A DNA stretch of 54,507 bases from Fragilariopsis cylindrus CCMP1102 (Eukaryota; Bacillariophyta; Bacillariophyceae; Bacillariales; Bacillariaceae), in the NCBI GenBank assembly GCA_900095095.1, contig FMBT01000553.1, positions 1 to 54,507 of the forward strand, read 5' to 3'. The notes under the pieces are model-generated. The model was not told the origin of the DNA. It was given only the letters and a program-made list of their open reading frames with translations, and did no database searches. The position numbers and the translations under genes are program-made. This document shows, piece by piece, positions 11,626-22,818 of this stretch; position 1 is the first letter of the stretch; each line of letters opens with the position of its first letter.

Positions 11626-14600
11626 ATGAAACTTTCTTTTTTTGGTACTAATTATGGTGGTGGAACTCCGACAGTAGTACCTATTAAATCTAAATCGGAA
11701 TCACATTTTAGAAGTGTGAGTGTAATTGAATCTGATGATGAGATGATGATATTAGGGCCTACTAGCGGTATTAAATCTTCATATGAATCTGAATCTGCTG
11801 CATTAATACATTTTAGAAGTGTTGGAAGGGTAACAACTGAAACTGTGGATGAGATGGGTATTATTCGATTAACAGAATCATTGGATTCAACACCATGTCC
11901 ATCTGTTATTGTTGGTAATGAAACGAATAATAATAATGCTGTAATTGTAAATCATTCTATTGCTGTTAGTAGTAGTACAGAATCAAAATCAAAATCTAAT
12001 GGAGCAACTGCTGCAAACAAAGATAAAAATAGAAATAATAATAATTCTATTATGACTATGACAGAAAATTTTGTAGATGATTTATGTGTTGGATTAGAAC
12101 GTGATTTACTTGGTGTAGGTGAAACGTATAGAGAAGTATTATTAGAAGATGCACAAGCAGCACAACCACCACGATCACATAAGTTTTCATCATCCGCAAC
12201 ATCTATATCCTCTGGTGAAGGTGGTGGTGATTTCAATGTCAATGTCAATGGCGATGACAATAATGATGGTACTAATTATAGTAGACAAACTAGTTTACTA
12301 GTAGCATGGGGTGAAGATTTTGACGATGATAATGATACAGCTACTGTTGACTTTACACGTACATCTTCACTATGTACAGATATAAGTTTAAATACTAGTA
12401 CATGTTGTTCAACGATCATTGGTATTACTAGCGATAGCGATAGCGATGATGAGGATGATATCGGTATTATTGTGACAGATGTACAGGTAATGAATGATGA
12501 TTCAATTGAAGTTGATATACTACCAGCAATTGCTATTACTGATGATGAGGATGATACCTCAAAATCAGATTCAGAACGATCACAACCTTTGTTGAGAATT
12601 AATCTTCCTATGTTAACTGGTTGGGGTTTGATGAAAGGTAATAAGAAGAAAAGCAACGACAACGAAGAAGAAGAAGAAGAGAATGATGGTGATAATGATA
12701 TTGATAATGGTAGCAGTAGTAGTAGTAGTAGTAGTATTGAGGTGATGGTTGCACCATCAATTATGACAACGCCGATTAAGAGGGATAATTCTTCCTATGT
12801 GAATGATTCTATAGAATCATCGGCAACAACAGGAACAACAACGACTGACAACAACAACAACTACTACTACAACAATGATGCTCCTGTTGCCGACAGGGAT
12901 GATGAAGACTATGAAAAGAATGATGACGATGATAGTTTTGAGGTAATGGTTGCACCGTCAATTATGACGACAATCACAGTCAAGAGAGACTATGATGATG
13001 ATAAAAGTAAGACCCTTCCTGTTGAAGAGACAGATACTTCTAATATCCATGTAGGACCTGCTCCTGCTCCTGCAACTACTACTACAGAAATAATCCGTCA
13101 AGTTGCAAATAATAGAAAATATGAGGCAACCATGGCGGTTGCAGCTACAAATGCAACCATCGCAACAGCAGAAGCTGCTGCTGCAATACAAGCAGTAGTA
13201 GTATCAGCAAAAGCAGAAGCAGAAGCAGAAGCAGAAGCAGAAGCAGAAGCAGCTGCTGCTGCTGCTACTGTTCCTGTTGCGTCAGCATCTACAACAACAA
13301 TTGGTAGTAAATTATCCCCAGTAACTACAATTGTAGTATCATCCAGAACAATAGAAGAGAATAAAGCAATAGCAACAGCAACAACAACAGCAACAACCGT
13401 CAATAATAACAACAACATTACGAAAAAAGGCACTGGTGGTGGTGGTGCCAGTTCTGGAATGATAAAAGAAATGAAGAAAGTTATAGCCTCAGTAGCAGCG
13501 ACTACGACGACGAAACAGAAACAGAAAAAACAAAAAAGAAGCAGTAGTAGCACGCATAGATCTGAATCTAAATCTAGACCTAGATCGCCGTTGTCGTATG
13601 TACGTACTACTACTATTTCTAATAATGATACAACTACTACTACTACTACTGATGCTACCAGTACGAAGGAAAAGGATGAACAACTTACTATCCACGAGAT
13701 CAATAATGTATTAAAACATCGTCGTGCGGTTCAATTGTGGTCATTAAGTGTACTAGAACAACAGAAACATCAGCAGCAAAAACAACAACATAAGCAATCA
13801 TTTTTTAGTAGATTTAGTAGCTGGAATGATAATGGTGATAGTGGTGATGGTGGTAGTGAAATCAGAATTGAAGAAACAATTGCAAATGCATTATTAGCAA
13901 CAACAACAATGAGTAATAATAATAGTTATAGCGGCAGTGGCAGTGGCAGTGGACGAAGTCGAGATTATTCTCAACAACAACAACGTAGTATCAGCAACAA
14001 CAATAGCAACAACAACGTTTATAATGATCAACAACAGGAGGACGGGCGTTGTAGAAGCAGCAACAACCAATCTAACGATGCAATATTATTATCATCACCA
14101 TCATCACCACCATCATCGTCAACTACTACTACACGTCGTGTTGCAGCAATGAAGAAAAGTGCAGCTGTATGGCGTAAAAGTATGGATGTTGTTTCAAAAT
14201 CAATCCGTTCATCAAAGAAAGGTATTAAAAAAAGTAGTAGGAAGATTACGAAAAGAATTAGTAAGAATTTGAATAAGAAGAATACGATTAAGAATGATGA
14301 CAATGCTGCTATGAATAGTAGATCATCGTCAGCAGCAGTAGCAGTAGCAGTAGCAACAGAAACATCAGCAGAAACAATCCTTACTACTAATATCAACAAA
14401 AAGAAGAAAAGGGAAGTCAACAACAGCAACAAGAACAAGAACAGTATGAAATCATCGTTTACAAAGAAAATGTCAAAAGTTAAAAGGAAGATGGTAAACA
14501 TTACAATACTGAAATCAATCCATTCATTAAAGAAGATAACAAATACTACTACTTCTACGGCTACTAAGAATAGTGAGAATAGATCAACTAAGACTACTAC

Positions 14601-14736
14601 GACGACTGATAACAACAATCTTTTAGACTGTGTTGATATCCAAAAGGAACAACAACGGAACAGCAAAGAATCGAAAACAAAAAATACATCAACAAGTAAT
14701 GAATCATCTGGATTTGAAATCGTTGAAGATATATAA
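11626..14736 (+). CDS. Large intact low-complexity protein of unknown function
   Basis: A single uninterrupted frame of about 1036 residues starts at the first ATG (11626, context AAAAATGAAA); an upstream in-frame GTG at 11572 is not a likely start. The protein has no signal peptide or membrane helix. The first 50 residues contain two SHFRSVSVIES/IHFRSVGRVT-like blocks. Acidic and Asn/Ser/Thr-rich segments follow. A duplicated block EVMVAPSIMTT occurs twice about 195 bp apart (near 12740 and 12935). An Ala/Glu-rich AEAEAEAEAEAEA segment lies at about 13200-13270. There is one ordered stretch, EINNVLKHRRAVQLWSLSVLE. The final third is strongly basic (KKSAAVWRKSMDVVSKSIRSS). Acidic N-half plus basic C-half is compatible with a scaffold or nuclear role, but that is a guess. 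Unlike the two low-complexity genes around it, it has no frameshift despite many simple repeats. Confidence 0.7.
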   Translation: MKLSFFGTNYGGGTPTVVPIKSKSESHFRSVSVIESDDEMMILGPTSGIKSSYESESAALIHFRSVGRVTTETVDEMGIIRLTESLDSTPCPSVIVGNETNNNNAVIVNHSIAVSSSTESKSKSNGATAANKDKNRNNNNSIMTMTENFVDDLCVGLERDLLGVGETYREVLLEDAQAAQPPRSHKFSSSATSISSGEGGGDFNVNVNGDDNNDGTNYSRQTSLLVAWGEDFDDDNDTATVDFTRTSSLCTDISLNTSTCCSTIIGITSDSDSDDEDDIGIIVTDVQVMNDDSIEVDILPAIAITDDEDDTSKSDSERSQPLLRINLPMLTGWGLMKGNKKKSNDNEEEEEENDGDNDIDNGSSSSSSSSIEVMVAPSIMTTPIKRDNSSYVNDSIESSATTGTTTTDNNNNYYYNNDAPVADRDDEDYEKNDDDDSFEVMVAPSIMTTITVKRDYDDDKSKTLPVEETDTSNIHVGPAPAPATTTTEIIRQVANNRKYEATMAVAATNATIATAEAAAAIQAVVVSAKAEAEAEAEAEAEAAAAAATVPVASASTTTIGSKLSPVTTIVVSSRTIEENKAIATATTTATTVNNNNNITKKGTGGGGASSGMIKEMKKVIASVAATTTTKQKQKKQKRSSSSTHRSESKSRPRSPLSYVRTTTISNNDTTTTTTTDATSTKEKDEQLTIHEINNVLKHRRAVQLWSLSVLEQQKHQQQKQQHKQSFFSRFSSWNDNGDSGDGGSEIRIEETIANALLATTTMSNNNSYSGSGSGSGRSRDYSQQQQRSISNNNSNNNVYNDQQQEDGRCRSSNNQSNDAILLSSPSSPPSSSTTTTRRVAAMKKSAAVWRKSMDVVSKSIRSSKKGIKKSSRKITKRISKNLNKKNTIKNDDNAAMNSRSSSAAVAVAVATETSAETILTTNINKKKKREVNNSNKNKNSMKSSFTKKMSKVKRKMVNITILKSIHSLKKITNTTTSTATKNSENRSTKTTTTTDNNNLLDCVDIQKEQQRNSKESKTKNTSTSNESSGFEIVEDI

Positions 14737-15563
14737 CAATACTCAATCGATGCGTGCAGTACTTCCGTGTCTTAAAATGGCGCGTCCCATGTCCCATCTA
14801 GAAGGCTTGGATGCACAATTCTTAAAGGTACAGCAGTAAACAATGGATTTGTGGTTGAAAAAAATTGCTAATACGCACACGTGTTGTTGTTACTCGCAAT
14901 AGAAATCCAAACATCATATTTTTACGCGCGAAGACAAGTGTCACTCCGATTGCGCAACTCCGCTCATTAAGCGTTAGGTAAAAATACGTAAATGTAATAA
15001 TTTCCATATAAAAATATTATCAATTATGCCTAAAAATTATTTATATGTGCCTTATTTCTTATTTTGGTTATAAACGCCATCTCATTTTTGTACACGCTCG
15101 CACTGTCAACTCCAGTACCGTACTAGTATTAATAACACATTTAATTTTATATGTGCCGAATTCGCGTGAAAAGAAGATTCTTCATCATCGTGCACTTCTT
15201 TTCTCCGCTCCGCCCTACGTATTGTTCGAAATGTCAACGATCCGTTAATGAATTCAAAAGAAGATGTTTCGTATCATCGTGCAGCTCCCTTGAACCGTTA
15301 CGTTGACCTAAGCACACGGTTACAGACAGTAAATACAAGTTATAATTGAAATTTCAAACAAATGAAGCAAACGAAAAGAGACACTAGTCATTCCATCATT
15401 ATTAACGAGCAAAGTAAAAGTTTTCGAATTTGTAAATCAAACGCTTTCCTTTTTTATGACTAGCTAAAGGGACTTTCCACCCCTTTTTCAGACTAGTACT
15501 ATTACTAAATTATTCTTTGTATAAAATCTCCAAAACCAATCAGTCAATCAATCAAAATTAATC
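14737..15563. other. Intergenic region, no gene recognised
   Basis: AT-rich DNA between two plus-strand genes. A TATAAAA word at 15520-15526 lies 38 bp upstream of the ATG at 15564 and is a weak core-promoter candidate. It is preceded by CAAT-like repeats (CCAATCAGTCAATCAATCAA region). Nothing else is supported. Confidence 0.35.
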
Positions 15564-18500
15564 ATGGGAAGAACAAGTACTACGAGTAGAAATACAAAGA
15601 GACGAACAAGATCTACCTCAGGGGAATCGTCAATATCAAGATTATCATCAACCTATGAATCGTTTCCAATACTACTATCTAGACTCAGTTTAAGTAGTAA
15701 AAGTCGTGAAGATAAAGATGTACAGAAAAAACAGAAACAATTACAAAAACGAAAAAATAAAAGATATCAGAGAGAGGAGGAGGATCAGTAAGGTCAAAAT
15801 CATCCGGTACCCACACTATCACCGTCACAAATAACAACAACAATAATAATGGCGGCAGTAAACCCCGTGGAGTAGCCGCAGCAGTAACAGCAGCAGCAGC
15901 AGCAGTTGCTACAGATAAAGCTAACGCTGATGATGTTGTACTAGTAGACGATCCAGGTAATCCATTAGGGAATGTTGTTGATTTTTGCGTACAGAATATA
16001 CATACAATTGATCCCACCAAACTTAATATCGATGTTGATACATTCTGTCGTACGTGTTATAATCAAAACTTAGATATTGTAGAAGATTTGTTTCTATGTT
16101 ATGGTCTTAATAGTGGCACAGGTGGTAAAGATAAAGATAAACAAAGTTCGGCATCCTCAAAAGAAGAAGTAGAAACGAAAGATAATAATAATAGCTCAAA
16201 CACTACTGCTGATCTATCAACAACAATACGCGCAATTTTATCATCGAAAAAGAATACTAGTGGATTGAAAAATAAGATGATGATTTTACCTGGTGTTAGT
16301 AAAAAATTCTTGAGAGTTATAAGTTTCAAACGAAAAAAATCAATAGCCAGAAGCGATAAGAACAAGAATGAAGATGATGAAGATGATGAAGATGGTGTTA
16401 ATGAACAAAGTCTAGTACGGAAAGAGGTTGACATCATTTGTAGTAGTGATGGAGTAGTAGATAACGAGGACGACGACGATTGTCATCAGAGTAATAGCGG
16501 TAGTACTTGTACCGAAGATTTTGATGTTGATGATGAGGATGATGATGATGAAGGTACTTTGCTTTCAGAATATATGGACGATAACTACGATCATAGTGTA
16601 TCATCTGCTACATTAGAAAGACAATATTTAGAGCATAAACAAAAGGGTCGAAAGCACATCATTGCTATGATTAAAAATAACCACAAGGTTGATGATAAGC
16701 CAGCAAAAGAGGATGAGGATGAAGAGGATGCTAAAAGTTGTAGTTCTTTTTGGGTAGTACCGCCATTGTCATTGTTCTCTGCCACTGTCGGTGCCGCCAC
16801 TTTTTCGTCCATAGCTGATGAAATAACACAAAATCCTACTACTCTTGTTAAAGATAACAACAACAACAGCAACAGCAATAATGACGATGCCAATATTGTC
16901 TCGTCGGCAATATTAGTAGAGAATACACGGGATAATAATGGTGAGGAGGAGGGAAAAGAAGACGAGGAGGACGTTGTAACAGCAGGCAACGAAAGTTGCA
17001 ATGATGGTGTCAATAGAAAATCATTTTGGGCAAAGGCATCACCATCCTTGTTCTCTTTTCATCATCTCAACTTCCTCCTCCTCCTCGTGAAGGAGAAGAA
17101 GATGACGCCAACATAGTTATTGTTGTGGGCGTTGAGAAGGTAGCTGCTACTACTACTACTACTACTACTACCGTTATCGTCGATGATACGAACAACGATA
17201 TAGCTGTACCACCAAAGAGTACAATTGCCACAACAGCAGCAGCAGCTAAAGCTACAGCTATAGCTATAGCAGCTGTAATAGCAGCAGGAGCTGTAGCTAC
17301 AACAACAACGAATACATCAAAACTAGGAAAAATAACAGTAGGAACTTCACCAACAGTAGGAGCGGCGATAACAGGAACGTCACCGAAGAATGACGTCGTT
17401 GATGTCATGAAGGAAAATAAAAATCGTATCGACGAAGAACAAGACGCAATAATGAAGGTTGAATTAGAAATAATATTAGATGAATCAGATCTGAAACGAC
17501 GACGAAGTACTACTATGCATATTCCAAAAATTATCCCCTGGAAGAGGATACAAACATTTCGTCATAGAAATAGTAGTACTGCTTGGAGAAACCCGATGAA
17601 GGAAGATAATAGTCGTATCGACGAAGAACAAGAACAACAAGAGGAAGATGATGGAATAATGAAGGTTGAATTGGAAATAATACTAGATGAATCAGATCTG
17701 AAACGACGACGAAGTTCTACTATGCATATTCCAAAAATTATCCCCTGGAAGAGAATACAATCATTTCGTCGTGGAAGTAGTAGTACTGCTGGGAGAAATC
17801 CGATCAATAATAATAGTAATAATAACAACAACAACAACAACAAAAACAGTAATGAAGATGCTAATATTCATCAATATGAGGAGGTAGACCTAGTGGAAGA
17901 AACAGAAGCAGAAGCAGAAGCAGAGAAACCAGAAGGATTAGAAGTCGCATTGAAAGATCATACTACATTACGTGAAGGAAGTATACGAAATCTACGTAGA
18001 CGACGATTGATGAAAAAAGCATTGATTGGACTTACAACATTAAGTAATAGAAAATCATCTCCATCGTCATCAACAAGGAGAGCGTCGTGGAAGAAAATGT
18101 TATCGTCATCTGTTATGTCTAGGTCAAATAAGAAACAATTGTCTAGTCGTTCTTCTTCGACAACAGCAATAATAACTGATGCTGCTGTTGCTGCTACTAC
18201 TGCTGCTAATACTAAAAATCAAGGTACTACCATGCAAGAGAGGGAAATGATTGATGGATGTAATGTCTCTGTAGTTACCGAAACTAATTCAAAACAATTC
18301 AACGAAAGACAGAAAGCGGAAGTAGGCAGTAAAGACGATGTCGTTGCCTCTTCTAATCCTTCTTCTGCTGATAATATGCAGAATACTGATGCTGCTACTT
18401 CTACTTCTACTGGAACAGGGGGTGAGGTAAAGATACCGCCGAAGGATCAATCATCCGCGTCTGTAATGGGAATACATCATTGGCTTTGGGGAATCGATGA

Positions 18501-20235
18501 CTCCAGCAAATCCGCCAAGAATTCCAAGAATCCTAAAGATGACGACGGCAGGAAACACAATCAGCATCCTCGTGACGATGATGAAAATTCATGCTCAGAT
18601 TCAGTTGATATAAAAGTAATGATAATACAAAAGGAAAAAGAGAAGAAACTCCACTCGATACCGTAAAAGAAGTAGAAGAAGACTACCACGATCACGACCA
18701 TGATCACGATCAATTGACCGACCATGAAGGCGATGACTATAGCTCGGCATCACAGTATAGTAGCCAGAACGACGATGAAGACGAGACACAGATGACGAAG
18801 AAGATGGATTCTTTGATGACAGTAAGTCTTTTGATGAATGGATTATGGACGAACACGAGTTACTGACGTCTGATGATGACGACGAATACGATGGCAACGA
18901 ATCATTATCATTATCATTTCTGGAGGACAACGGTACACTTTCTGGTGAAGTCCAAGAAATCGAACTTGAAAATAAAAGTGTTAGTGTCAATGAGTCAAAA
19001 AATACTGCTGGTGACGAAAAAGATGAACTCGATAGTAGCGATGACGTAATCGTTCAAGAAAACAGTAGCAGGAAGGATCTGATGAAGAATGCCGCTGGAA
19101 AGAACGTGGATAACAATAATGATAATCATGGTCGGCTTCATCAGAGAAAACGCGAAAGCTTCCTAGCGCACAAAAGAAATTTTCCAAATCGTTCCGGCGA
19201 TCGTTCGCATCGTCCAGTAAGAATAACAAGAACAACAGTAGCAACAAGAAAAAGAAGGGTAAACTGATAAAACAGCGTCATGTTGTCAGTGTTAAGCACT
19301 GCGAACCACAAACGACAGAAGAAGAGGATGGTGCCGGGGAAACTACAATCGAAACCGTCCTATTAAAAGACTATGCGGTTGGCTTGTTAAAGGATCATCG
19401 TGACTACGATAGTGACAGCGGTGGTATGTTGTTAAACAAAAGGAAAATCAACAAGAACAACGAAAGTACTCCTTCTAACTCAATAAATCGTGTTAGTAGA
19501 AGAGGCAGTCTTGCCAATAGTGGCGTTACTTTTTCGAAAGCTAAGAAATTTTGGAAACAGCAATCCAAAATAGGAACAACAACGTTGACGATCGGTAGTG
19601 ATGGTAACAACAACAACAACAACGACAACAAAGAAGGAGATGACGTAGCTTCAAATGGTGACGTGCTTAATAAGAACAAAAAACGTAGTTCATTTTTTTC
19701 ATTGAACGGAAGAAATAATCATCCGAATGATGCTGTTGATACCAATTCATCTCGTCATGGTGCAGTAACAGAAATTATTACTGTTACATCGCTGCCCATT
19801 CATAAAACTACTCCTGCTCTGGAGAATGACAGTGAAACACCAACAAATTACCGGTCCTTAATATCTTCTTATAATAGTTTAACAAAAGATTGGTACGGTG
19901 GTGGTCAATATAATGATGAAAACACCGCAGCAACCATGACAACTTCATCATCGATGGAACAAAAACGACCAGTCGACGACGACGATGATGATGGTGCCGA
20001 TAACAACGTGAACAACAAGGGCCAATACCATGATGCTTCGTACTACAAGGAGCACAGGTACAACAGTCTATTGGATGATGAAGAAGATTTATCATCAACT
20101 GCGAGTAGTTCACCTTCTTGGGCAAGAGATGATATTGATGATGATACACGTTATATAAGGCTAACAATGAACAATGGATATTCTTCTTTTGATCAAAGTA
20201 CAGTACACGTAGCACCTGACGGGATACGAGAGTAG
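15564..20235 (+). CDS. Giant low-complexity protein, one gene broken by five frameshifts
   Basis: Six consecutive open segments read as one protein of about 1558 residues if one base is added at each of five junctions. Junctions are near 15760-15791, 17055, 18640-18666, 18795 and 19175; four lie in or next to short A or T runs. Span plus five bases is an exact multiple of three. Between junctions the composition is seamless. A Cys-containing ordered island lies near 15960-16105 (VDFCVQNIHTIDPTKLNI, then FCRTCYNQN and LFLCYG). An acidic middle follows, then two tandem copies of a module containing IMKVELEIILDESDLKRRR and MHIPKIIPWKRIQ (near 17450-17560 and 17650-17770, about 186-189 bp apart). 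After that comes a His/Asp run (HDHDHDHD) and a Ser-rich C-terminus. There is no signal peptide or transmembrane helix. Function unknown. Alternatives are several small genes or a decaying pseudogene. Confidence 0.55.
17410..17800 (+). repeat. In-gene tandem duplication, two ~186-bp units
   Basis: Two adjacent near-identical coding units inside the giant low-complexity gene. Each runs from a CGTATCGACGAAGAACAAG-type start through LEIILDESDLKRRR and IPKIIPWKRIQ to RNP. The second unit has a short acidic insertion (EQQEEDD). High nucleotide identity indicates a recent in-frame duplication. Confidence 0.8.
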
Positions 20236-21213
20236 TGTGTCGGATTAAAAGAAAAGGAAGTCGATCATTTTCTATCTTTAATGTTTGTATAACGCCTAAA
20301 AATACTATGCGTGCATATCTCTGATTATGGTATTTGTTAATCTATATCAGGACTATTAAATTTTAATGATAATTCATACGAATGTATTAATAATTTATAT
20401 AAAAATGTATCATATTTTTCACTAAAAGGAACTCGTTTTGCTGTCTTGCTATCTTGCTATCTTGCTATCTTGATATCTTGATGTCTTGATGTCTTGCTAT
20501 CTTGCTATCTTGCTATCTTGCTATCTTGCCATCTTGATGTCTTGATGTCTTGATGTCTTGATGTCATGATGTCATGATGCCTTGACGTCCTGCAGAGAGA
20601 TAATGGGATGTGTCAAATCATATTATGTACGACCATCTTCACAAAAATTTACACATGATATCTGCATATTGGTGGTGCGGCGCGGACCAATTTCAGATAC
20701 TCCCCCCTCTGTTGATGAAAACCTTCTGGAGCCGGATCGGATATTGTCCCTTATCATTCAGAAAAGTTCGGAAGATGCTCCATCTCTAGCCCATTATTGA
20801 ATTTCAAAACAACAAAACAACAACTACTGTACTCCCTGTATTTTATAGACTGTACCCATAGAGGGAATGAACAGACTGGCTAAGTTGTGACGAAAGGAAA
20901 AGAAAAGAGTGCGAGCGCGTTCACTTTTGCGCTGCTCGGAAATGTGAATGAAGAATCAAGTTGCTGCTGTTTGGATGTATGATCGACTGGCTTTTCGTGG
21001 AGAAAAAGCTAAGCTGTGTATTGCTGACGACGACTCTACTGTATCTACCTCACTTCGTTCCTTATTACTGTAGAACAATTATTCAGATATTGTAGTAACA
21101 ATAAAATTTATATATGATCTATATTGCTATCAATAATACGTGTATCTATGTATCTATTTATTTTGGACAATAAAGTTTATTCATAATCTGTATTACTTCA
21201 ATAATACGTGTAT
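20236..21213. other. Intergenic region with minisatellite between convergent genes
   Basis: No gene is supported. It contains the 8-bp minisatellite at 20441-20592. It also has a direct repeat of a segment ending in CAATAATACGTGTATCTATG (copies near 21131 and 21199), just beyond the 3' end of the secreted repeat gene. Confidence 0.4.
20441..20592. repeat. 8-bp minisatellite (CTTGCTAT and variants), about 18 copies
   Basis: An uninterrupted array of 8-bp units beginning CTTG. The last four bases fall into blocks: CTAT, then ATAT/ATGT, then CTAT again, CCAT, then ATGT and finally CATGATGT-like. The blocky variant order shows that short segments were duplicated as groups. Confidence 0.85.
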
Positions 21214-22818
21214 CTATGAATCCAACATTGCCGGACAGGATAGTATGACAAAACTATTATTTTCAGGGATAAGTAAATTAGAGTCAGAGTCAGGGAAGTC
21301 GATATTATATTCGGACGCTACTTCTTTGATGGACTCTGTCTTGTCAAGATCGACATCTTTGACAGTAATCTTGTTGTTGTCAATATCACTTCCGGTTTTG
21401 GTGTAGGCTGTGTAGTCGATCAAGTAATCCTTGTTGTTTTTGAGTGTGGCAATGGATTTACACTTTCCGTGGTTGACATGGACGGCGCTGTCATTGCCAG
21501 GAAAGTTGAAGTCGGCAAAGACTTCTTGATAGCAAGGATTGCAGGCGTAGACTTGTAACATGTCGTTGTCGTCGGAGGACGGCGACAAAGTGCGCTTTCC
21601 AGGTGTAACCGGAGGACATACTAGTTCGACGACACGACTGTTGTCGGGGAAGGACGAGGTATCAAGTAGAGGGAAGTTGTCGTCATCAAAGCGGGACTCT
21701 ACTTCTTTGATGGACTCTGTCTTGTCAAGATCGACATCTTTGACAGTAAACTTGTTGTTGTCAATATCACTTCCGGTTTTGGTGTAGGTTGTGTAATCGA
21801 TCAAGTAATCCTTGTTGTTTTTGAGTGTGCCAATGGATTTACACTTTCCGTGGTTGGCATGGACGGTGATGACGTTGATGTCATTGCCATTGTCGAAGTT
21901 GAAGTTGAAGTCGGCGAAGACATCTTGATCGCAAAAATTGCAGGCGTAGACTTGGTACTTGTCGTCATCGTCGAAGGACGCATCCATTGCTGTCGGACAG
22001 GATAGTTCGACGACAAAACTGTTGTCGGGGACGGACGAGTTTTCAACTAAATTAGAGAGAGAGAGAGGGAACCAGCTTTTGTCAATGCCGGACGCTGCTT
22101 CATTGAGTTCCGATACCTTGTCGACATCGACATCTTTGCGAGTAATCATGATGTTGTCAATATCACTTCCGGTTTTGGTGTAGGCTGTGTAGTTGATCTT
22201 GGACTGCTTGTTTGTTTTGTGTGCGCCAATGGATTTACACTTCCCGTGGTTGACATGGACGGTGGTGTCATTGCCATTGTCGAGGAAGCTAAAGTCAGCA
22301 AAGACTTCTTGATCACAAGGATTGCAGGCGTAGACTTGGTACTTGTCGTCATCGTTGGAGGACGACGACAAATCGCGGTTGTGCTTTCCAGGTATGCCTG
22401 AGGGACATGATAGTTTGACGACACGGACGTTGCTGGGTGTGCCATTATCGAAATCACATTCGTTCTTGAAGTTCCAGGCTTTTTGTAGACTAACTTCTCC
22501 GACCTTGATGGTGTCGTAGTTGCTATCACTTCCGTTTTTGGTGAAGGCTCTATAGGACATATTCTCGCCAGGTGTGTCCCCAATCTGTTTGCATTTCCCG
22601 TGATTGACATGGACTTGATCATTCAGGTAAGTGAACTGTGCAAAGACCTCTTGTTTGCATGGATTGTAGGCGTAGACTTTGTAATCCTTGTCGGATAGTC
22701 CACGATCGTCTTGGATGTTGCTGTTGCTTCCACCAATGATGCGAGCGTCACTAACAGAACTAGAGACCCAAGTCAAGGCCATGAGAACAAGTGGATTATT
22801 GTGGGAGATCTTCATCAT
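21214..22818 (-). CDS. Secreted protein with four tandem ~115-residue Cys-containing repeats
   Basis: 534 residues, single exon, starting with a signal peptide (MMKISHNNPLVLMALTWVSS). Four tandem repeats follow, at about residues 46-139, 160-274, 288-401 and 422-528. The consensus elements in order are YQVYACNPCDQEVFADF, VHVNHGKCKSIG, DYTAYTKTGSDIDN, KDVDLDK, then PDNSFVVELSCP. Each repeat has four Cys, which suggests two disulfides. Repeat 1 has Tyr in place of the first Cys (YAYNPC) but gains Cys121. Repeats 3 and 4 share a 47-residue stretch with only three differences, so that duplication is recent. Acidic Asp/Ser linkers separate repeats. There is no membrane anchor, so an extracellular or cell-wall (frustule-associated) location is likely. 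I do not recognise the repeat as a named domain. Confidence 0.8.
   Translation of the reverse strand: MMKISHNNPLVLMALTWVSSSVSDARIIGGSNSNIQDDRGLSDKDYKVYAYNPCKQEVFAQFTYLNDQVHVNHGKCKQIGDTPGENMSYRAFTKNGSDSNYDTIKVGEVSLQKAWNFKNECDFDNGTPSNVRVVKLSCPSGIPGKHNRDLSSSSNDDDKYQVYACNPCDQEVFADFSFLDNGNDTTVHVNHGKCKSIGAHKTNKQSKINYTAYTKTGSDIDNIMITRKDVDVDKVSELNEAASGIDKSWFPLSLSNLVENSSVPDNSFVVELSCPTAMDASFDDDDKYQVYACNFCDQDVFADFNFNFDNGNDINVITVHANHGKCKSIGTLKNNKDYLIDYTTYTKTGSDIDNNKFTVKDVDLDKTESIKEVESRFDDDNFPLLDTSSFPDNSRVVELVCPPVTPGKRTLSPSSDDNDMLQVYACNPCYQEVFADFNFPGNDSAVHVNHGKCKSIATLKNNKDYLIDYTAYTKTGSDIDNNKITVKDVDLDKTESIKEVASEYNIDFPDSDSNLLIPENNSFVILSCPAMLDS

Noticed and set aside
13098..14666. Long hydrophobic minus-strand frames opposite the 1036-residue protein
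   Set aside because: Poly-Val/Leu/Ile translation is the antisense of ACA/ACT/AAT/GCA repeats, not a membrane protein.
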